Assembly: GCF_001692445.1 (NCBI RefSeq)
Contig: NZ_MAQA01000015.1
Location: 21,690 to 85,689 of the forward strand
Length of the DNA: 64,000 nucleotides
Direction of reading: 5' to 3'
Origin: Oerskovia enterophila
GTDB taxonomy: Bacteria > Actinomycetota > Actinomycetes > Actinomycetales > Cellulomonadaceae
The position numbers were made by a program, and so were the translations under genes. Of the stretch, positions 10,526 to 19,517 are shown piece by piece (position 1 is the first letter of the stretch; each line of letters starts with the position of its first letter). A model generated the notes under the pieces. That model worked only from the letters and a program-made list of their open reading frames with translations. It was not told where the DNA came from and made no database searches.

Positions 10526-11983
10526 CTAGCCCTGGTCGAGCGCGAGCAGGTCGTCCTCGGTCTCACGACGGACCAGGACCCTGGTCCCGCCGTCGGCCAC
10601 GGCCACGACCGGGGGTCGGGGCACGTGGTTGTAGTTCGAGGCCATCGAGCGCCCGTAGGCTCCCGTCGCCGCGACGGCCAGCAGGTCGCCCGCCCGGACG
10701 TCTCCCGGCAGGAGCACGTCGTGGACCACGATGTCACCGCTCTCGCAGTGCTTGCCGACCACGCGCGCGAGCACCGGCTCGGCGTCCGAGAGCCGGTTCG
10801 CGAGCTCGGCGTGGTAGTCCGCGCCGTACAGGGCGGGACGGATGTTGTCGCTCATGCCGCCGTCGATCGAGACGTAGGTCCGCACGATCGTGCTCCCAGC
10901 CTCGCCGTCCGGCCCGCCGACGCGCACGGGCTTGACCGTGCCGACCGTGTAGAGCGTCAGGCCCGCGGGCCCGACGATCGCCCGGCCCGGCTCGATCGAG
11001 AAGCGTGGCAGGGGCGTGCCGAGGTCCGCCGACGAGGCCGCGACCGAGGCAGCGACGTCCTTCGCGATGCGGTCGGGGTCGAGCGCGACCTCTCCCGGCA
11101 GGTAGGCGATGCCGTACCCGCCGCCCAGGTCCACCTCGGGGACGAGGAAGCCCGTGCGCTGCGCGAGCGCGGCCCGCAGCTCGAGGACCTTGCGCGCGGC
11201 GACCTCGAAGCCCGAGGGGTCGAGGATCTGCGAGCCGATGTGGGAGTGGATGCCCAGGAGCTCGAGCTCGGGGTGCGCGAGCACCGCGAGGAGCGCGGTC
11301 ATGGCCGGGCTGTCCTCGGTCTGCGCGCCCGTCCCCGTCGCGACGTGGCCACCGGTCGCGAGGGAGAGCCCGAACTTCTGGTCCTCGTGCGCGGTCGAGA
11401 TGTACTCGTGACCGCCCGCGTGCACACCCGTGGTCACGCGGATCATGACCGGGGCCGGAGCCCCGCCGCGTGCGCGCGAGGCTGCGGCCACGCGCTCGAC
11501 CTCGACGAGCGAGTCGACGATGATCCGGCCCACGCCCGCGTCGAGCGCTCGCGCGATCTCCGCGTCGGACTTGTTGTTGCCGTGCAGGCCGATGTGCTCG
11601 CCGGGCACGCCCGCGCGCAGCGCGACCGCGAGCTCGCCGCCCGTCGCGGTGTCGACCCGCAGGCCCTCGGCGTGGACCCAGCGGGCCACGGCGACCGACA
11701 GGAACGCCTTGCCCGCGTAGTACACGTCGACGCCCGCGCCGACCTCGGCGAACGCCGCCTCGAACGCGCGACGGTACGAGCGGGCGCGCTCGCGCAGGTC
11801 GGCCTCGTCGAGCACGTAGGCCGGGGTGCCCTGGGCGACCGCGAGCTCACGCACGTCGACCCCCGCGACCGTGAGCGCGCCGTCGGGCCCGCGGCGCACG
11901 CCGCTCGACCACGGCTCGCCCGGCACGTAGGTGCCGGTCGGCGAGAAGGCGGGCGGCGTCGTCGGGCCTGCCGACGCGCTCAC
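10526..11983 (-). CDS. lysA: Diaminopimelate decarboxylase
   Basis: PLP enzyme producing lysine from meso-diaminopimelate. The 485-residue protein carries the PLP lysine in [10 protein letters not shown] (K92), HSHIGSQI, and [11 protein letters not shown]. The GTG start at 11983 overlaps the argS stop (GTGA), giving the argS-lysA pair found in many actinobacteria upstream of hom-thrC-thrB. A 242-nt gap to hom suggests a separate promoter there. Confidence 0.95.
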   Translation of the reverse strand: MSASAGPTTPPAFSPTGTYVPGEPWSSGVRRGPDGALTVAGVDVRELAVAQGTPAYVLDEADLRERARSYRRAFEAAFAEVGAGVDVYYAGKAFLSVAVARWVHAEGLRVDTATGGELAVALRAGVPGEHIGLHGNNKSDAEIARALDAGVGRIIVDSLVEVERVAAASRARGGAPAPVMIRVTTGVHAGGHEYISTAHEDQKFGLSLATGGHVATGTGAQTEDSPAMTALLAVLAHPELELLGIHSHIGSQILDPSGFEVAARKVLELRAALAQRTGFLVPEVDLGGGYGIAYLPGEVALDPDRIAKDVAASVAASSADLGTPLPRFSIEPGRAIVGPAGLTLYTVGTVKPVRVGGPDGEAGSTIVRTYVSIDGGMSDNIRPALYGADYHAELANRLSDAEPVLARVVGKHCESGDIVVHDVLLPGDVRAGDLLAVAATGAYGRSMASNYNHVPRPPVVAVADGGTRVLVRRETEDDLLALDQG

Positions 11984-13674
11984 ATGCGCTCCGGCGCGGA
12001 CACGCCCAGCAGGCCGAGGCCGTTGGCGAGGACCTGACGCGTCGCGTCGTTGAGCCACAGGCGCGTGCGGTGCACGTCCGTGACCTCCTCGTCGCCCAGC
12101 GGCGTCACGCGGCACTCGTGGTACCAGGAGTGGTAGTCGCCCGCGAGCGCCTCGAGGTAGCGCGCGACGCGGTGCGGCTCGCGCAGCTCGGCCGCCTGGC
12201 CCACGACGCGGGGGAACTCGGTGAGCGCACCGAGCAGGATCGACTCGGTCTCGTGCGTCAGGAGCGACGGGTCGAACGCCTCGCTCCCGTCCTCACGGAA
12301 CCGCGAGACACCGTGCGCCTCGGCGTTGCGCGCGACGTTCGCGGTGCGGGCGTGCGCGTACTGCACGTAGAAGACGGGGTTCTCGTTGGTCGCCTTGGAC
12401 AGCAGGTCGAGGTCCAGGTCGATGCTCGAGTCGGTCGAGGAGCGCGCGAGCGAGTAGCGCGCGGCGTCCACGCCCACGGCGTCGACCAGGTCCTCGAGCG
12501 TCACGACCGTCCCGGCGCGCTTGGACATGCGGACCGGCTGGCCGTCCTTGACCAGGTTGACCATCTGTCCGATGAGGATCTGCAGGTTCTTGCCCGGCTC
12601 GTCGCCGAACGCCGCGCACACGGCCATCATGCGGCTCACGTACCCGTGGTGGTCCGCGCCGAGCATGATGATGACGTCGTCGAACCCGCGCTCGCGCTTG
12701 TCGAGGTAGTACGCGATGTCGCCCGCGATGTACGCGGCCTCGCCGTCCGACTTGATGATGACGCGGTCCTTGTCGTCACCGAAGTCGGTCGTGCGCAGCC
12801 ACGTCGCGCCGTCGGCCTCGAACACGTGGCCGCCCTCGCGCAGGCGCTGGACCGCGCGCTCGACCGCGCCGGACTCGTGCAGCGAGTCCTCGTGGAAGTA
12901 GACGTCGAAGTCGACGCCGAAGTCGTGCAGCGCGGCACGGATCTCGTCGAACATGCGCTCGACGCCGCGCGCACGGAAGACCTCCTGGGCCTCGTCGTCG
13001 GGCAGCGTGCGCGGGTCCGGGTCGCCCGCGGCGATCGCGTCGGCGATGACGGCCTCCGCGATGTCCGAGATGTACTGGCCGCCGTAGCCGTCCTCCGGGG
13101 CGTCCTGACCCTTGGCGCGCGCGAGCAGCGAGCGCGCGAAGCGGTCGATCTGCGCGCCGTGGTCGTTGAAGTAGTACTCGCGCTCGACCACGGCGCCCGA
13201 GGCCTGGAGCACGCGGGCCAGCGAGTCGCCGACCGCGGCCCAGCGCACGCCGCCGATGTGGATGGGGCCCGTGGGGTTGGCCGAGACGAACTCGAGGTTG
13301 ATGCGCGTGCCTGCCTCCGAGTCGTTGTTCCCGTAGGTCGCGCCCTGGGCGAGGATCGTGCGGGCGAGCTCGCCCGCGGCCGCCGCGTCGAGCGTGATGT
13401 TCAGGAAGCCCGGCCCCGCGATGTCCACGGACTTGATGCCCGGGTGCGCGGCGAGGCGCTGCGCGAGGTCCTCGGCCAGGACGCGCGGGGCGACGCCGGC
13501 CTTCTTCGCGAGCTGCAGGGCGACGTTCGTGGCCCAGTCGCCGTGCTCGCGCTGGCGGGGTCGCTCGACGTGGACCGACGCGGGGACCGCGTCGGCAGGC
13601 AGGGCGAGGGTGCCGTCGGCGACGGCGGAGGCCAGGGCAGCGCTCAGCGCTTCGGAGAGCTCGTTGGGGGTCAC
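11980..13674 (-). CDS. argS: Arginyl-tRNA synthetase
   Basis: Class I synthetase charging tRNA-Arg. The 564-residue protein shows the HIGH-type motif in [15 protein letters not shown], the KMSKS-type loop in [11 protein letters not shown], and the Arg-S N-terminal additional domain at residues 1-85. The GTG start at 13674 is preceded 6 nt upstream by TAGAAT and no Shine-Dalgarno sequence, so the mRNA is probably leaderless. Confidence 0.95.
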   Translation of the reverse strand: MTPNELSEALSAALASAVADGTLALPADAVPASVHVERPRQREHGDWATNVALQLAKKAGVAPRVLAEDLAQRLAAHPGIKSVDIAGPGFLNITLDAAAAGELARTILAQGATYGNNDSEAGTRINLEFVSANPTGPIHIGGVRWAAVGDSLARVLQASGAVVEREYYFNDHGAQIDRFARSLLARAKGQDAPEDGYGGQYISDIAEAVIADAIAAGDPDPRTLPDDEAQEVFRARGVERMFDEIRAALHDFGVDFDVYFHEDSLHESGAVERAVQRLREGGHVFEADGATWLRTTDFGDDKDRVIIKSDGEAAYIAGDIAYYLDKRERGFDDVIIMLGADHHGYVSRMMAVCAAFGDEPGKNLQILIGQMVNLVKDGQPVRMSKRAGTVVTLEDLVDAVGVDAARYSLARSSTDSSIDLDLDLLSKATNENPVFYVQYAHARTANVARNAEAHGVSRFREDGSEAFDPSLLTHETESILLGALTEFPRVVGQAAELREPHRVARYLEALAGDYHSWYHECRVTPLGDEEVTDVHRTRLWLNDATRQVLANGLGLLGVSAPERM

Positions 13675-13680
13675 CCGACG

Positions 13681-13686
13681 ATTCTA
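13681..13686 (-). promoter_or_regulatory. -10 element of a leaderless argS-lysA transcript
   Basis: Minus strand TAGAAT ending 6 nt before the argS GTG. The spacing places the transcription start at or next to the start codon. No clear -35 is visible. Confidence 0.5.
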
Positions 13687-13838
13687 GCGAGGGACGCCAG
13701 GGCTTTGCGTCGCCGTCCGCGGCGGGCGGACGGGCGGCCACCGGTGCGTGCTGCGACGTCGCGCCGCGCGTCGCCCGGCGGGTCTGCCCCACCGGCCCGA
13801 CGGCGTCGCTCGCCTCGCACCGTCGGCCTCCCCGGGCG

Positions 13839-15125
13839 TCACTCCCCCGGGCGGGCCCTGCGTCCCCACGAGTCCTCGATCATGGACGGCCGGCACCCCG
13901 CGACCGCGGCGAGCAGGATCACGACGAGCGTGCCGAACAGGAAGACGAAGGTGCTGGTCCAGGTGCCGCTGCGCCCGTAGAGGATGCCCGCGGTCAGCGG
14001 CCCTGCCCCCGCGACGAGATAGCCCACGCCCTGCACGAACCCCGACAGCGCCACGGCCCCTGCCGAGGTACGGCTCCGCAGGTTGATGAGCGCGAGGCCC
14101 AGGGGGAACGTCGAGGCCCCGAGCCCCGCGAGGACGACCCACACCCAGGTGGCGGGGCCGGCCTGGGCGCCCATGAGCCCGGCGTAGCCGACCGCGAGCA
14201 TCGCGACGAAGAGCACGACCAGCAGGTACGGGTTGCGCATCCGGGCCGCAAGCAGCGGCGTGACGATCGACATGGGCATGCCGACGAAGGCGTAGAGCGC
14301 GAGCGCGCTCGCCGCGACCGGCTCGGACATGCCCGAGTCGATCAGGACGTGCGGCAACCACGCGAACATCACGTAGGTGTTGAGCGAGTTGAGCCCGAAC
14401 ATGACCGCGATGCCCCATGCGAGCGGGCTGCGCCAGGCGCGACCCTCGTGGCGGTGACGCCCGTCGAGGCCCACGGTGTGCTCGGGCGAGTGCTCGAGCA
14501 CCGACGCGAGCTCGGCCCGGGCACGCGCCGAGCGCACGATCACGACGGTCCACGGCACGGCCGCGAGCAGCCCCACGAGCGCCCACCCGCCCAGCGCCGG
14601 GCGCCAGCCCAGCGACGACGCCATGCCGACCACCAGGAGTGGCGGGATCGCGGTGCTCAGCGAGAGCGTCACGGTGTAGGCCGCGGTCACCGCGCCGATC
14701 CGGTCGGGGAAGTACCTCTTGACGAGCGGCGGGAGCAGCACGTTGCCCATGCCCATGCCCGCGAGCGCCACAGCGGTCCACACCAGGAAGCCGGGGGCCG
14801 AGGTCGAGACAGACCGCAGGACCTCGCCGACCGCGCTGATCAGGAGCGCCGCGACGAGCGTGGGCTCCAGACCGAACCGGCGGGAGAGGGCAGGCACGAG
14901 CGAGCCGAAGACCGCGAACGCGATCACGGGGACCGTGCCGAGCAGCCCCGCGAGCTGGTCGCTCAGGTCGATGTCGACCCGGACGACGTCGAGGATCGGG
15001 GAGACCGCGGCGACCGCGATCCGCAGGTTGAACGCGGCCAGGACGATCCCGGCGAGGACGACGAACCGCCCTCTCCACGGCCGGAGGGTGCTGTCGGGGG
15101 TCGAGCTCGAGTCCTGGCGATCCAC
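13839..15125 (-). CDS. MFS transporter, CynX/NimT (cyanate/nitroimidazole) family
   Basis: 428-residue inner-membrane protein with about 12 hydrophobic helices in two halves and a central cytoplasmic loop (about residues 205-240). The first-helix motif AAFNLRIAVAAVSPIL is the hallmark NLR-A-SP-L signature of the CynX/NimT subfamily. The real substrate cannot be predicted, since members vary. The start is GTG at 15125; TACCCT lies 6 nt upstream (15132-15137), suggesting a leaderless transcript. Monocistronic, divergent from the tRNA-Arg gene. Confidence 0.82.
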   Translation of the reverse strand: MDRQDSSSTPDSTLRPWRGRFVVLAGIVLAAFNLRIAVAAVSPILDVVRVDIDLSDQLAGLLGTVPVIAFAVFGSLVPALSRRFGLEPTLVAALLISAVGEVLRSVSTSAPGFLVWTAVALAGMGMGNVLLPPLVKRYFPDRIGAVTAAYTVTLSLSTAIPPLLVVGMASSLGWRPALGGWALVGLLAAVPWTVVIVRSARARAELASVLEHSPEHTVGLDGRHRHEGRAWRSPLAWGIAVMFGLNSLNTYVMFAWLPHVLIDSGMSEPVAASALALYAFVGMPMSIVTPLLAARMRNPYLLVVLFVAMLAVGYAGLMGAQAGPATWVWVVLAGLGASTFPLGLALINLRSRTSAGAVALSGFVQGVGYLVAGAGPLTAGILYGRSGTWTSTFVFLFGTLVVILLAAVAGCRPSMIEDSWGRRARPGE

Positions 15126-15265
15126 TCAAGGAGGGTACGCACCGGTCGCCCCGGGCATCCGTCCCAAGGGGGCTCCTGGGGTGGTGAGTCCGGTCACCCC
15201 GCCCCGACGGGCGGGCAGAACGTGCGGATCCGGGCAGGTGGGAGCACGAACCCGCCGGAGGCTGG

Positions 15266-15271
15266 TAGTCT
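15266..15271 (+). promoter_or_regulatory. Candidate -10 element of tRNA-Arg
   Basis: TAGTCT, 40 nt upstream of the mature tRNA 5' end. The same hexamer occurs before the island gene at 15535. Confidence 0.4.
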
Positions 15272-15311
15272 CGTGCACCGTGCCGGATGCTCGTCAGAGC
15301 GAACGCATGCT

Positions 15312-15384
15312 GCCCTCGTAGCTCAGTGGATAGAGCGTCTGCCTCCGGAGCAGAAGGTCGTAGGTTCGAGTCCTATCGAGGGCA
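15312..15384 (+). tRNA. tRNA-Arg (anticodon CCG)
   Basis: A complete 73-nt cloverleaf. The acceptor arm 15312-15318 pairs with 15377-15383, with A discriminator at 15384. The anticodon stem TCTGC/GCAGA (15338-15342 and 15350-15354) encloses the loop CTCCGGA with anticodon CCG at 15345-15347, reading CGG. The T arm GGTTCGAGTCC is present. CCA is not encoded. Its 3' part from 15348 onward is repeated at 17469, marking it as an integration target. Confidence 0.96.
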
Positions 15385-15469
15385 CCGCAGACCAAGCCCC
15401 TGGACCCTCGGGTCCGGGGGCTTCGTCGTGCCCGGGAGCCGCCGAGCCCTGGACCCGGGTGGTCCCCGC
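15348..15469 (+). repeat. Direct repeat, left copy (attL-like), 122 bp
   Basis: Identical base for base to 17469-17590. It begins in the tRNA anticodon loop, covers the 3' part of the tRNA and its terminator, and runs 46 bp beyond the terminator. Starting inside the anticodon loop matches one of the known crossover positions used by tRNA-targeting tyrosine integrases. Confidence 0.93.
15394..15423 (+). terminator. Terminator of tRNA-Arg (left copy)
   Basis: A near-perfect 13-bp stem AAGCCCCTGGACC / GGTCCGGGGGCTT (one T-G wobble) around CTCG, followed by CGTCGTG instead of a U-tract. It lies inside the direct repeat, so an identical copy sits at 17515-17544. Confidence 0.8.
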
Positions 15470-15534
15470 ACCCACGACGATCCAGGGGTGCCGGGCACGA
15501 CTACCGCGGGACGCAACGCGCAGTCGGATGCCGA

Positions 15535-15540
15535 TAGTCT
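15535..15540 (+). promoter_or_regulatory. Candidate -10 element for the DUF262 gene
   Basis: TAGTCT, 45 nt before the GTG start at 15586, inside the island. No good -35 is seen. Confidence 0.35.
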
Positions 15541-15585
15541 CGCGCCTGACAGCCCGCAGCGGGTGTGAGGACGGCAGGAGCAAAA

Positions 15586-17460
15586 GTGAAGGCTGGCGAC
15601 GAGAAGCTCGGTTCGGTGTTCGACGGAAAAGTCCGGTACAAGATCCCGATCTTTCAGAGGCCGTACGTCTGGAAAGAAGAGGCGAACTGGATCCCGTTGT
15701 GGGACGACCTTGCGCAGGCAGTCAGCCTGGTCGAAGCGGAAGGCCTGGGGGGCGAGTACGACGAACAACCTCGCGAGCACTTCCTCGGTGCGCTGGTCAC
15801 GCAGGCACGCTCACCCGTCCCGCGCAGAGTCCCCACAAGACAAGTCATCGACGGGCAGCAACGACTGACGACGCTGCAGGTCTTCCTCGCTTCCGCCTTC
15901 CGCGTCGCCGCCGAACTGGGGGCAACGAGCGCTGCGAGCGCGTTCGAGAGCCTCGTACGCAACAAGGTCGCTGACGATACCGAGTACCCGCAAGACCGGT
16001 TCAAGCTCGTCCCCTTGCCGACGGATCGCGCCGCGTTCGAATGGGCCGTGCGCGGGCCCGGCGACGTCAGGACTCCCCCATCGCCCCACCACCTGCTCGT
16101 GCAAGCGGCTCAGTGGTTCGACGAGACGGTGCGTGCCTGGGCCCTGGAGGCGGAACTGCCGACAGACCGCCTCGACCTATTGCATTTCGTCGTGACCGAA
16201 CGCATCAAGGTCGTCAGCGTCTTCCTCGACTCTCGCGATGATCCACAGGTAATCTTCGAGGCGTTGAACTACAAGGGCGTCCCTCTGGATGCGGCTGACC
16301 TCGTCAAGAACCTCTTGTTCCAGCGCCTAACACTGCAGGGCGAAGGGCGACTAGAGCAGGACCTCCATGAATCTTCATGGAAGCCACTCGATGCGAGGAA
16401 CTGGCGCGAGAAAGTCACTACCGGGCGAATTGCTCGCGCGCGAGTCGACACCCTCCTCGCTTACTGGCTAAGTTCCCGGCGAGGCGAGCTCGTTTCTGTG
16501 GAACACCTGTATGCCGAATTCAAGGTGTGGCTGACTGGTAGCCCGCAGCCACGTGCCGCTGAAGTGATCACGGATCTCCGCCGCTGGGCGGACACCATGG
16601 ATGAGTTGCTTGCTCGCCCTATGACCGACTCGGTTCGTCAAGTCATCGATCGGCTCGAAGCGACCAACACGACGACTCCATGGCCAATCGTGCTCTCTCT
16701 TTTCGCCACGGAGGGAGTACCCGACGAACAAGCGGTGTTGGGCACGGAAGCGCTCGATTCATTTCTGATGCGACGTGCGATCTGCCGCCTCACACCCAAG
16801 GACTACAACCGGCTGTTCGGAGCAGTTCTCCGCGCGCTCAAGACTGCGGACCCTCGCAGGGCCGGCCAAGTCGTCGTCGACGAGCTGGCTCATCAGACTG
16901 CCGACTCGCGCTCATGGCCGACCGATGGCGAGTTCGTCGAAGCACTCATGAAGGACGATCTGTACAACAAGGTCTCTCGCGCTCGGCTCCGCGCGCTCCT
17001 CACAGGAATCGATACAGCATTGGCCACGTCACGGGCCGAGCCCGGGGCACCCCAGAAGGCCAAGTCTAATCTGACAATCGAACACGTCCTACCTCAGGCA
17101 TGGCGCACACACTGGCCGCTTCCCACCGAGATCGATATGGATCCAGAGGTCGCTGCAGCCAAGCGCGACATCCACGTCAACCAATTGGGAAACCTCACTC
17201 TCGCGACAGGACCGCTCAACTCAGAAATGCGACATAGCGCCTGGCTCCTCAAACGTCGAGCTCTTCAGTCCCACTCGCTCGTGCGCCTGACGACGGCTTC
17301 CATTCTCAGCTTGCCTGCGGGGATCAACAGCTTTACGCCCGAGGAGTGGTCCTCGCAGTGGGATGAGACACGCATCGCGCTGCGCGGCCTGTGGCTGGCG
17401 CGAGTGGCCTTGATCAGATGGCCCCGGCCCATGCCCGCTGAGGACCCGCGACTCACCTAG
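15586..17460 (+). CDS. DUF262/DUF1524 protein, single-chain GmrSD-type predicted type IV restriction enzyme
   Basis: 624 residues. The N-terminal DUF262 domain (about 1-260) has the signature IPIFQRPYVW, REHFLGALV, the NTPase/ParB-like motif VIDGQQRLTTLQ near residue 90, and FEALNYKGVPLDAADLVKN. The C-terminal DUF1524 His-Me nuclease domain has TIEHVLPQAW and NQLGNLTLATGPLNSEM. Both halves look intact, so it is probably active. In GmrSD, DUF262 is the NTP-dependent S part and DUF1524 the nuclease; the family cleaves modified (often glucosylated hydroxymethylcytosine) phage DNA and also includes BrxU. The target of this member is unknown. The GTG at 15586 was chosen over 15565 because AGGAG lies 5 nt upstream. 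Sole gene of the tRNA-bounded island. Confidence 0.88.
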   Translation: MKAGDEKLGSVFDGKVRYKIPIFQRPYVWKEEANWIPLWDDLAQAVSLVEAEGLGGEYDEQPREHFLGALVTQARSPVPRRVPTRQVIDGQQRLTTLQVFLASAFRVAAELGATSAASAFESLVRNKVADDTEYPQDRFKLVPLPTDRAAFEWAVRGPGDVRTPPSPHHLLVQAAQWFDETVRAWALEAELPTDRLDLLHFVVTERIKVVSVFLDSRDDPQVIFEALNYKGVPLDAADLVKNLLFQRLTLQGEGRLEQDLHESSWKPLDARNWREKVTTGRIARARVDTLLAYWLSSRRGELVSVEHLYAEFKVWLTGSPQPRAAEVITDLRRWADTMDELLARPMTDSVRQVIDRLEATNTTTPWPIVLSLFATEGVPDEQAVLGTEALDSFLMRRAICRLTPKDYNRLFGAVLRALKTADPRRAGQVVVDELAHQTADSRSWPTDGEFVEALMKDDLYNKVSRARLRALLTGIDTALATSRAEPGAPQKAKSNLTIEHVLPQAWRTHWPLPTEIDMDPEVAAAKRDIHVNQLGNLTLATGPLNSEMRHSAWLLKRRALQSHSLVRLTTASILSLPAGINSFTPEEWSSQWDETRIALRGLWLARVALIRWPRPMPAEDPRLT

Positions 17461-17468
17461 CACGGCGT

Positions 17469-17590
17469 GAGCAGAAGGTCGTAGGTTCGAGTCCTATCGA
17501 GGGCACCGCAGACCAAGCCCCTGGACCCTCGGGTCCGGGGGCTTCGTCGTGCCCGGGAGCCGCCGAGCCCTGGACCCGGGTGGTCCCCGC
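17469..17590 (+). repeat. Direct repeat, right copy (attR-like), 122 bp
   Basis: Identical to 15348-15469. It contains the 3' part of tRNA-Arg without its 5' half, so it makes no tRNA. It also carries the second copy of the terminator (17515-17544). It starts 9 nt after the island gene's stop codon. Confidence 0.93.
17515..17544 (+). terminator. Terminator, duplicate copy after the island gene
   Basis: Identical hairpin to 15394-15423, carried within the right direct repeat. Here it would end transcription of the DUF262 gene and insulate the downstream gene. Confidence 0.7.
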
Positions 17591-17653
17591 GCCCTCTGCA
17601 CCGGTGTAGCGTCCGCACTACTGGGCCACCGTGGTCTCGTTGACGGGACAAGC

Positions 17654-18817
17654 GTGACAACAGCATCGAACGACTCCATCCTGGGCCTCCTCGGAGCGTC
17701 ACGGAAGCCCGACGAGCGCCGGCTCCCCCTCCACCCGGACCACCTCGAACGGATCGCGCCCGAGCTGCGGGCCCGGATCGTCGTCGAGCGCGGCTACGGC
17801 GAGCGCTTCGGGGTGAGCGACGAGCAGATCGCGCCCTGGGTGCGAGCGCTGGGCACGCGCGCCGAGGTCATCGAGGCCGCCGACGTGGTCCTGCTGCCCA
17901 AGCCGCAGCACGAGGACCTGCGCGACCTGCGCCCCGGGCAGACGCTGTGGGGCTGGCCGCACTGCGTCCAAGACCGCGAGCTGACGCAGCTCGCGATCGA
18001 CAAGAGGCTCACGCTCGTCGCGTTCGAGGCCATGCACCACTGGGCGGCCGACGGCGGGTTCGGCCTGCACGTCTTCCACAAGAACAACGAGATGGCCGGC
18101 TACTGCTCGGTGCTGCACGCGCTCGAGCTGTGCGGCTCGACGGGCGACTACGGCCGACGCCTGACCGCGGTCGTGATCGGGTTCGGCGCCACGGCGCGCG
18201 GGGCCGTGACGGCCCTCAACGCGCACGGCATCCACGACGTCCGCGTGCTGACCAACCGCCGGGTCGCAGCGGTCGCGGCGCCCATCCACTCGGCGCAGAT
18301 CGTCCAGTTCGACCACGACGACGAGCCGTACCTCAGCGAGGTCATCACCGACGAGGGCCGTCTCCCGCTCGCGCCGTTCCTCGCGGAGAGCGACATCGTC
18401 GTCAACTGCACGCTCCAGGACCCCAACGCGCCCCTGCTGTACCTGCGCACCTCGGACCTGGGCGCCTTCCGGCCCGGCAGCCTGATCGTCGACGTCTCGT
18501 GCGACGACGGCATGGCGTTCGACTGGGCCCGCTCCACGACCTTCGCCGAGCCCCTGGTCACGGTCGGCGAGAGCATCAACTACTACGCCGTGGACCACAG
18601 CCCGTCCTACCTGTGGAACTCGGCGACCTGGGAGATCAGCTCGGCCGTGCTGCCGTTCCTCCCGGCCGTCATGGCAGGCCCCGCGGGCTGGGACGAGAAC
18701 GAGACGGTCCGCCGCGCGATCGAGATCCGCGACGGGGTCGTGCTCAACCCCGCGGTGCTCGAGTTCCAGCACCGCGAAGCCGCGCACCCGCACCTGCCGG
18801 TCACGGACCCCGCGTGA
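17654..18817 (+). CDS. N5-(carboxyethyl)ornithine synthase / alanine dehydrogenase-like oxidoreductase
   Basis: 387 residues in the alanine dehydrogenase/saccharopine dehydrogenase fold. The N-terminal substrate domain has ERRLPLHPDHL and VLLPKPQHEDL; the central Rossmann motif is VVIGFGATARGAVTAL near residue 175; HHWAADGGFGLHVFHKNNEMAGY and SINYYAVDHSPSYLWN follow. These blocks recall N5-(carboxyethyl)ornithine synthase (Ceo), which reductively joins pyruvate and ornithine; the exact reaction is uncertain. GTG 17654 gives a normal N-terminus but has only a weak ribosome site; GTG 17606 is an alternative. The -10-like TAGCGT at 17607 lies just outside the island repeat, so the gene keeps its own promoter region. 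Confidence 0.72.
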   Translation: MTTASNDSILGLLGASRKPDERRLPLHPDHLERIAPELRARIVVERGYGERFGVSDEQIAPWVRALGTRAEVIEAADVVLLPKPQHEDLRDLRPGQTLWGWPHCVQDRELTQLAIDKRLTLVAFEAMHHWAADGGFGLHVFHKNNEMAGYCSVLHALELCGSTGDYGRRLTAVVIGFGATARGAVTALNAHGIHDVRVLTNRRVAAVAAPIHSAQIVQFDHDDEPYLSEVITDEGRLPLAPFLAESDIVVNCTLQDPNAPLLYLRTSDLGAFRPGSLIVDVSCDDGMAFDWARSTTFAEPLVTVGESINYYAVDHSPSYLWNSATWEISSAVLPFLPAVMAGPAGWDENETVRRAIEIRDGVVLNPAVLEFQHREAAHPHLPVTDPA

Positions 18818-18839
18818 GCGAGCGCGTACGGTATGTCCC

Positions 18840-19466
18840 ATGACCGACGGTGGTAACGGAGACTTCGAGTTCGAGCGTCGCTTCCTCCTGAAGGACGTCC
18901 CGGTCGACCTGCTCGACGCACCGGCCCTGATCGTGCAGAGCTACTTCCTGGCGCAGGACGGCTTCGCGATCCGCCTGCGGGTCCAGGCGAGCGCGACCGA
19001 CGCGACGCTCGCCGCGAGCACGTCTCCTCTGCACGTCCTGGAAGAGCACACGTTCGACTTCTGCGCCCTCACGGTCAAGGGCCCCACGAACGGCGGCACG
19101 CGGTACGAGGCCGAGCGCGAGATCGACGTCAACGTGGGGATCGAGATGATCCGGCGCGGTGGCGGTCGCATCGTCAAGACGCGCTACTCCGCGTGGTTGG
19201 GCGCGGACGGCTGGGTCATCGACGTGTTCGGGGGCGCCAACCACCCCCTGGTCATCGCGGAGTGCGAGCGCTCGGGGCCGGTCGTCGACCTGCAGATCCC
19301 GTCGTTCTGCCTCACCGAGATCACCGACGACCGCCGGTTCTCCAACGACTACCTCTCGCACACCCCGTACTCGGGGTGGGCAGCCTCGTTCGCGGCCGAG
19401 CTCGCGGTGTCCGGGCCGCGCTTCCGCCAGGACTTCGGGCACAACGCGCGCCTGCCCGGGGAGTAG
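18840..19466 (+). CDS. CYTH domain protein (triphosphate tunnel metalloenzyme)
   Basis: 208 residues. It starts with the family motif FEFERRFLL, a variant of ExExK with Arg for Lys, followed by IRLRVQ, FCALTVKGP and RYEAEREID strands, then alternating acidic and basic residues expected to line the tunnel. CYTH proteins hydrolyse tripolyphosphate or act on other triphosphates; the substrate is not predictable. It begins 22 nt after the preceding gene without a Shine-Dalgarno site. TACGGT lies 7 nt upstream of ATG (18827-18832), suggesting its own leaderless transcript. Confidence 0.8.
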   Translation: MTDGGNGDFEFERRFLLKDVPVDLLDAPALIVQSYFLAQDGFAIRLRVQASATDATLAASTSPLHVLEEHTFDFCALTVKGPTNGGTRYEAEREIDVNVGIEMIRRGGGRIVKTRYSAWLGADGWVIDVFGGANHPLVIAECERSGPVVDLQIPSFCLTEITDDRRFSNDYLSHTPYSGWAASFAAELAVSGPRFRQDFGHNARLPGE

Positions 19467-19517
19467 CCGGGCGGCGTCGACCGGGCCGCGCGCGGCTCGT
19501 GCACGGCCCGGGCCTGC

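Larger units (their letters stand above)
15348..17590 (+). mobile_element. Putative tRNA-Arg-integrated mini-island carrying one predicted restriction gene
   Basis: About 2.1 kb bounded by 122-bp perfect direct repeats, one of which is the native tRNA-Arg 3' part. The inside (15470-17468) holds one gene, a DUF262/DUF1524 protein, and no integrase, excisionase or transposase. Codon use inside (CTA, TTG, AGT, ATT, ACA) and base composition are visibly less GC-biased than in neighbouring genes, supporting transfer. It may be an element mobilised in trans, a deletion remnant of a larger island, or an insertion by homologous recombination at the repeat. Confidence 0.8.

Noticed and set aside
15470..17468. 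Hidden integrase or excisionase in the island
   Set aside because: Both strands inspected: the only coherent gene is DUF262/DUF1524, and the gaps are too short.
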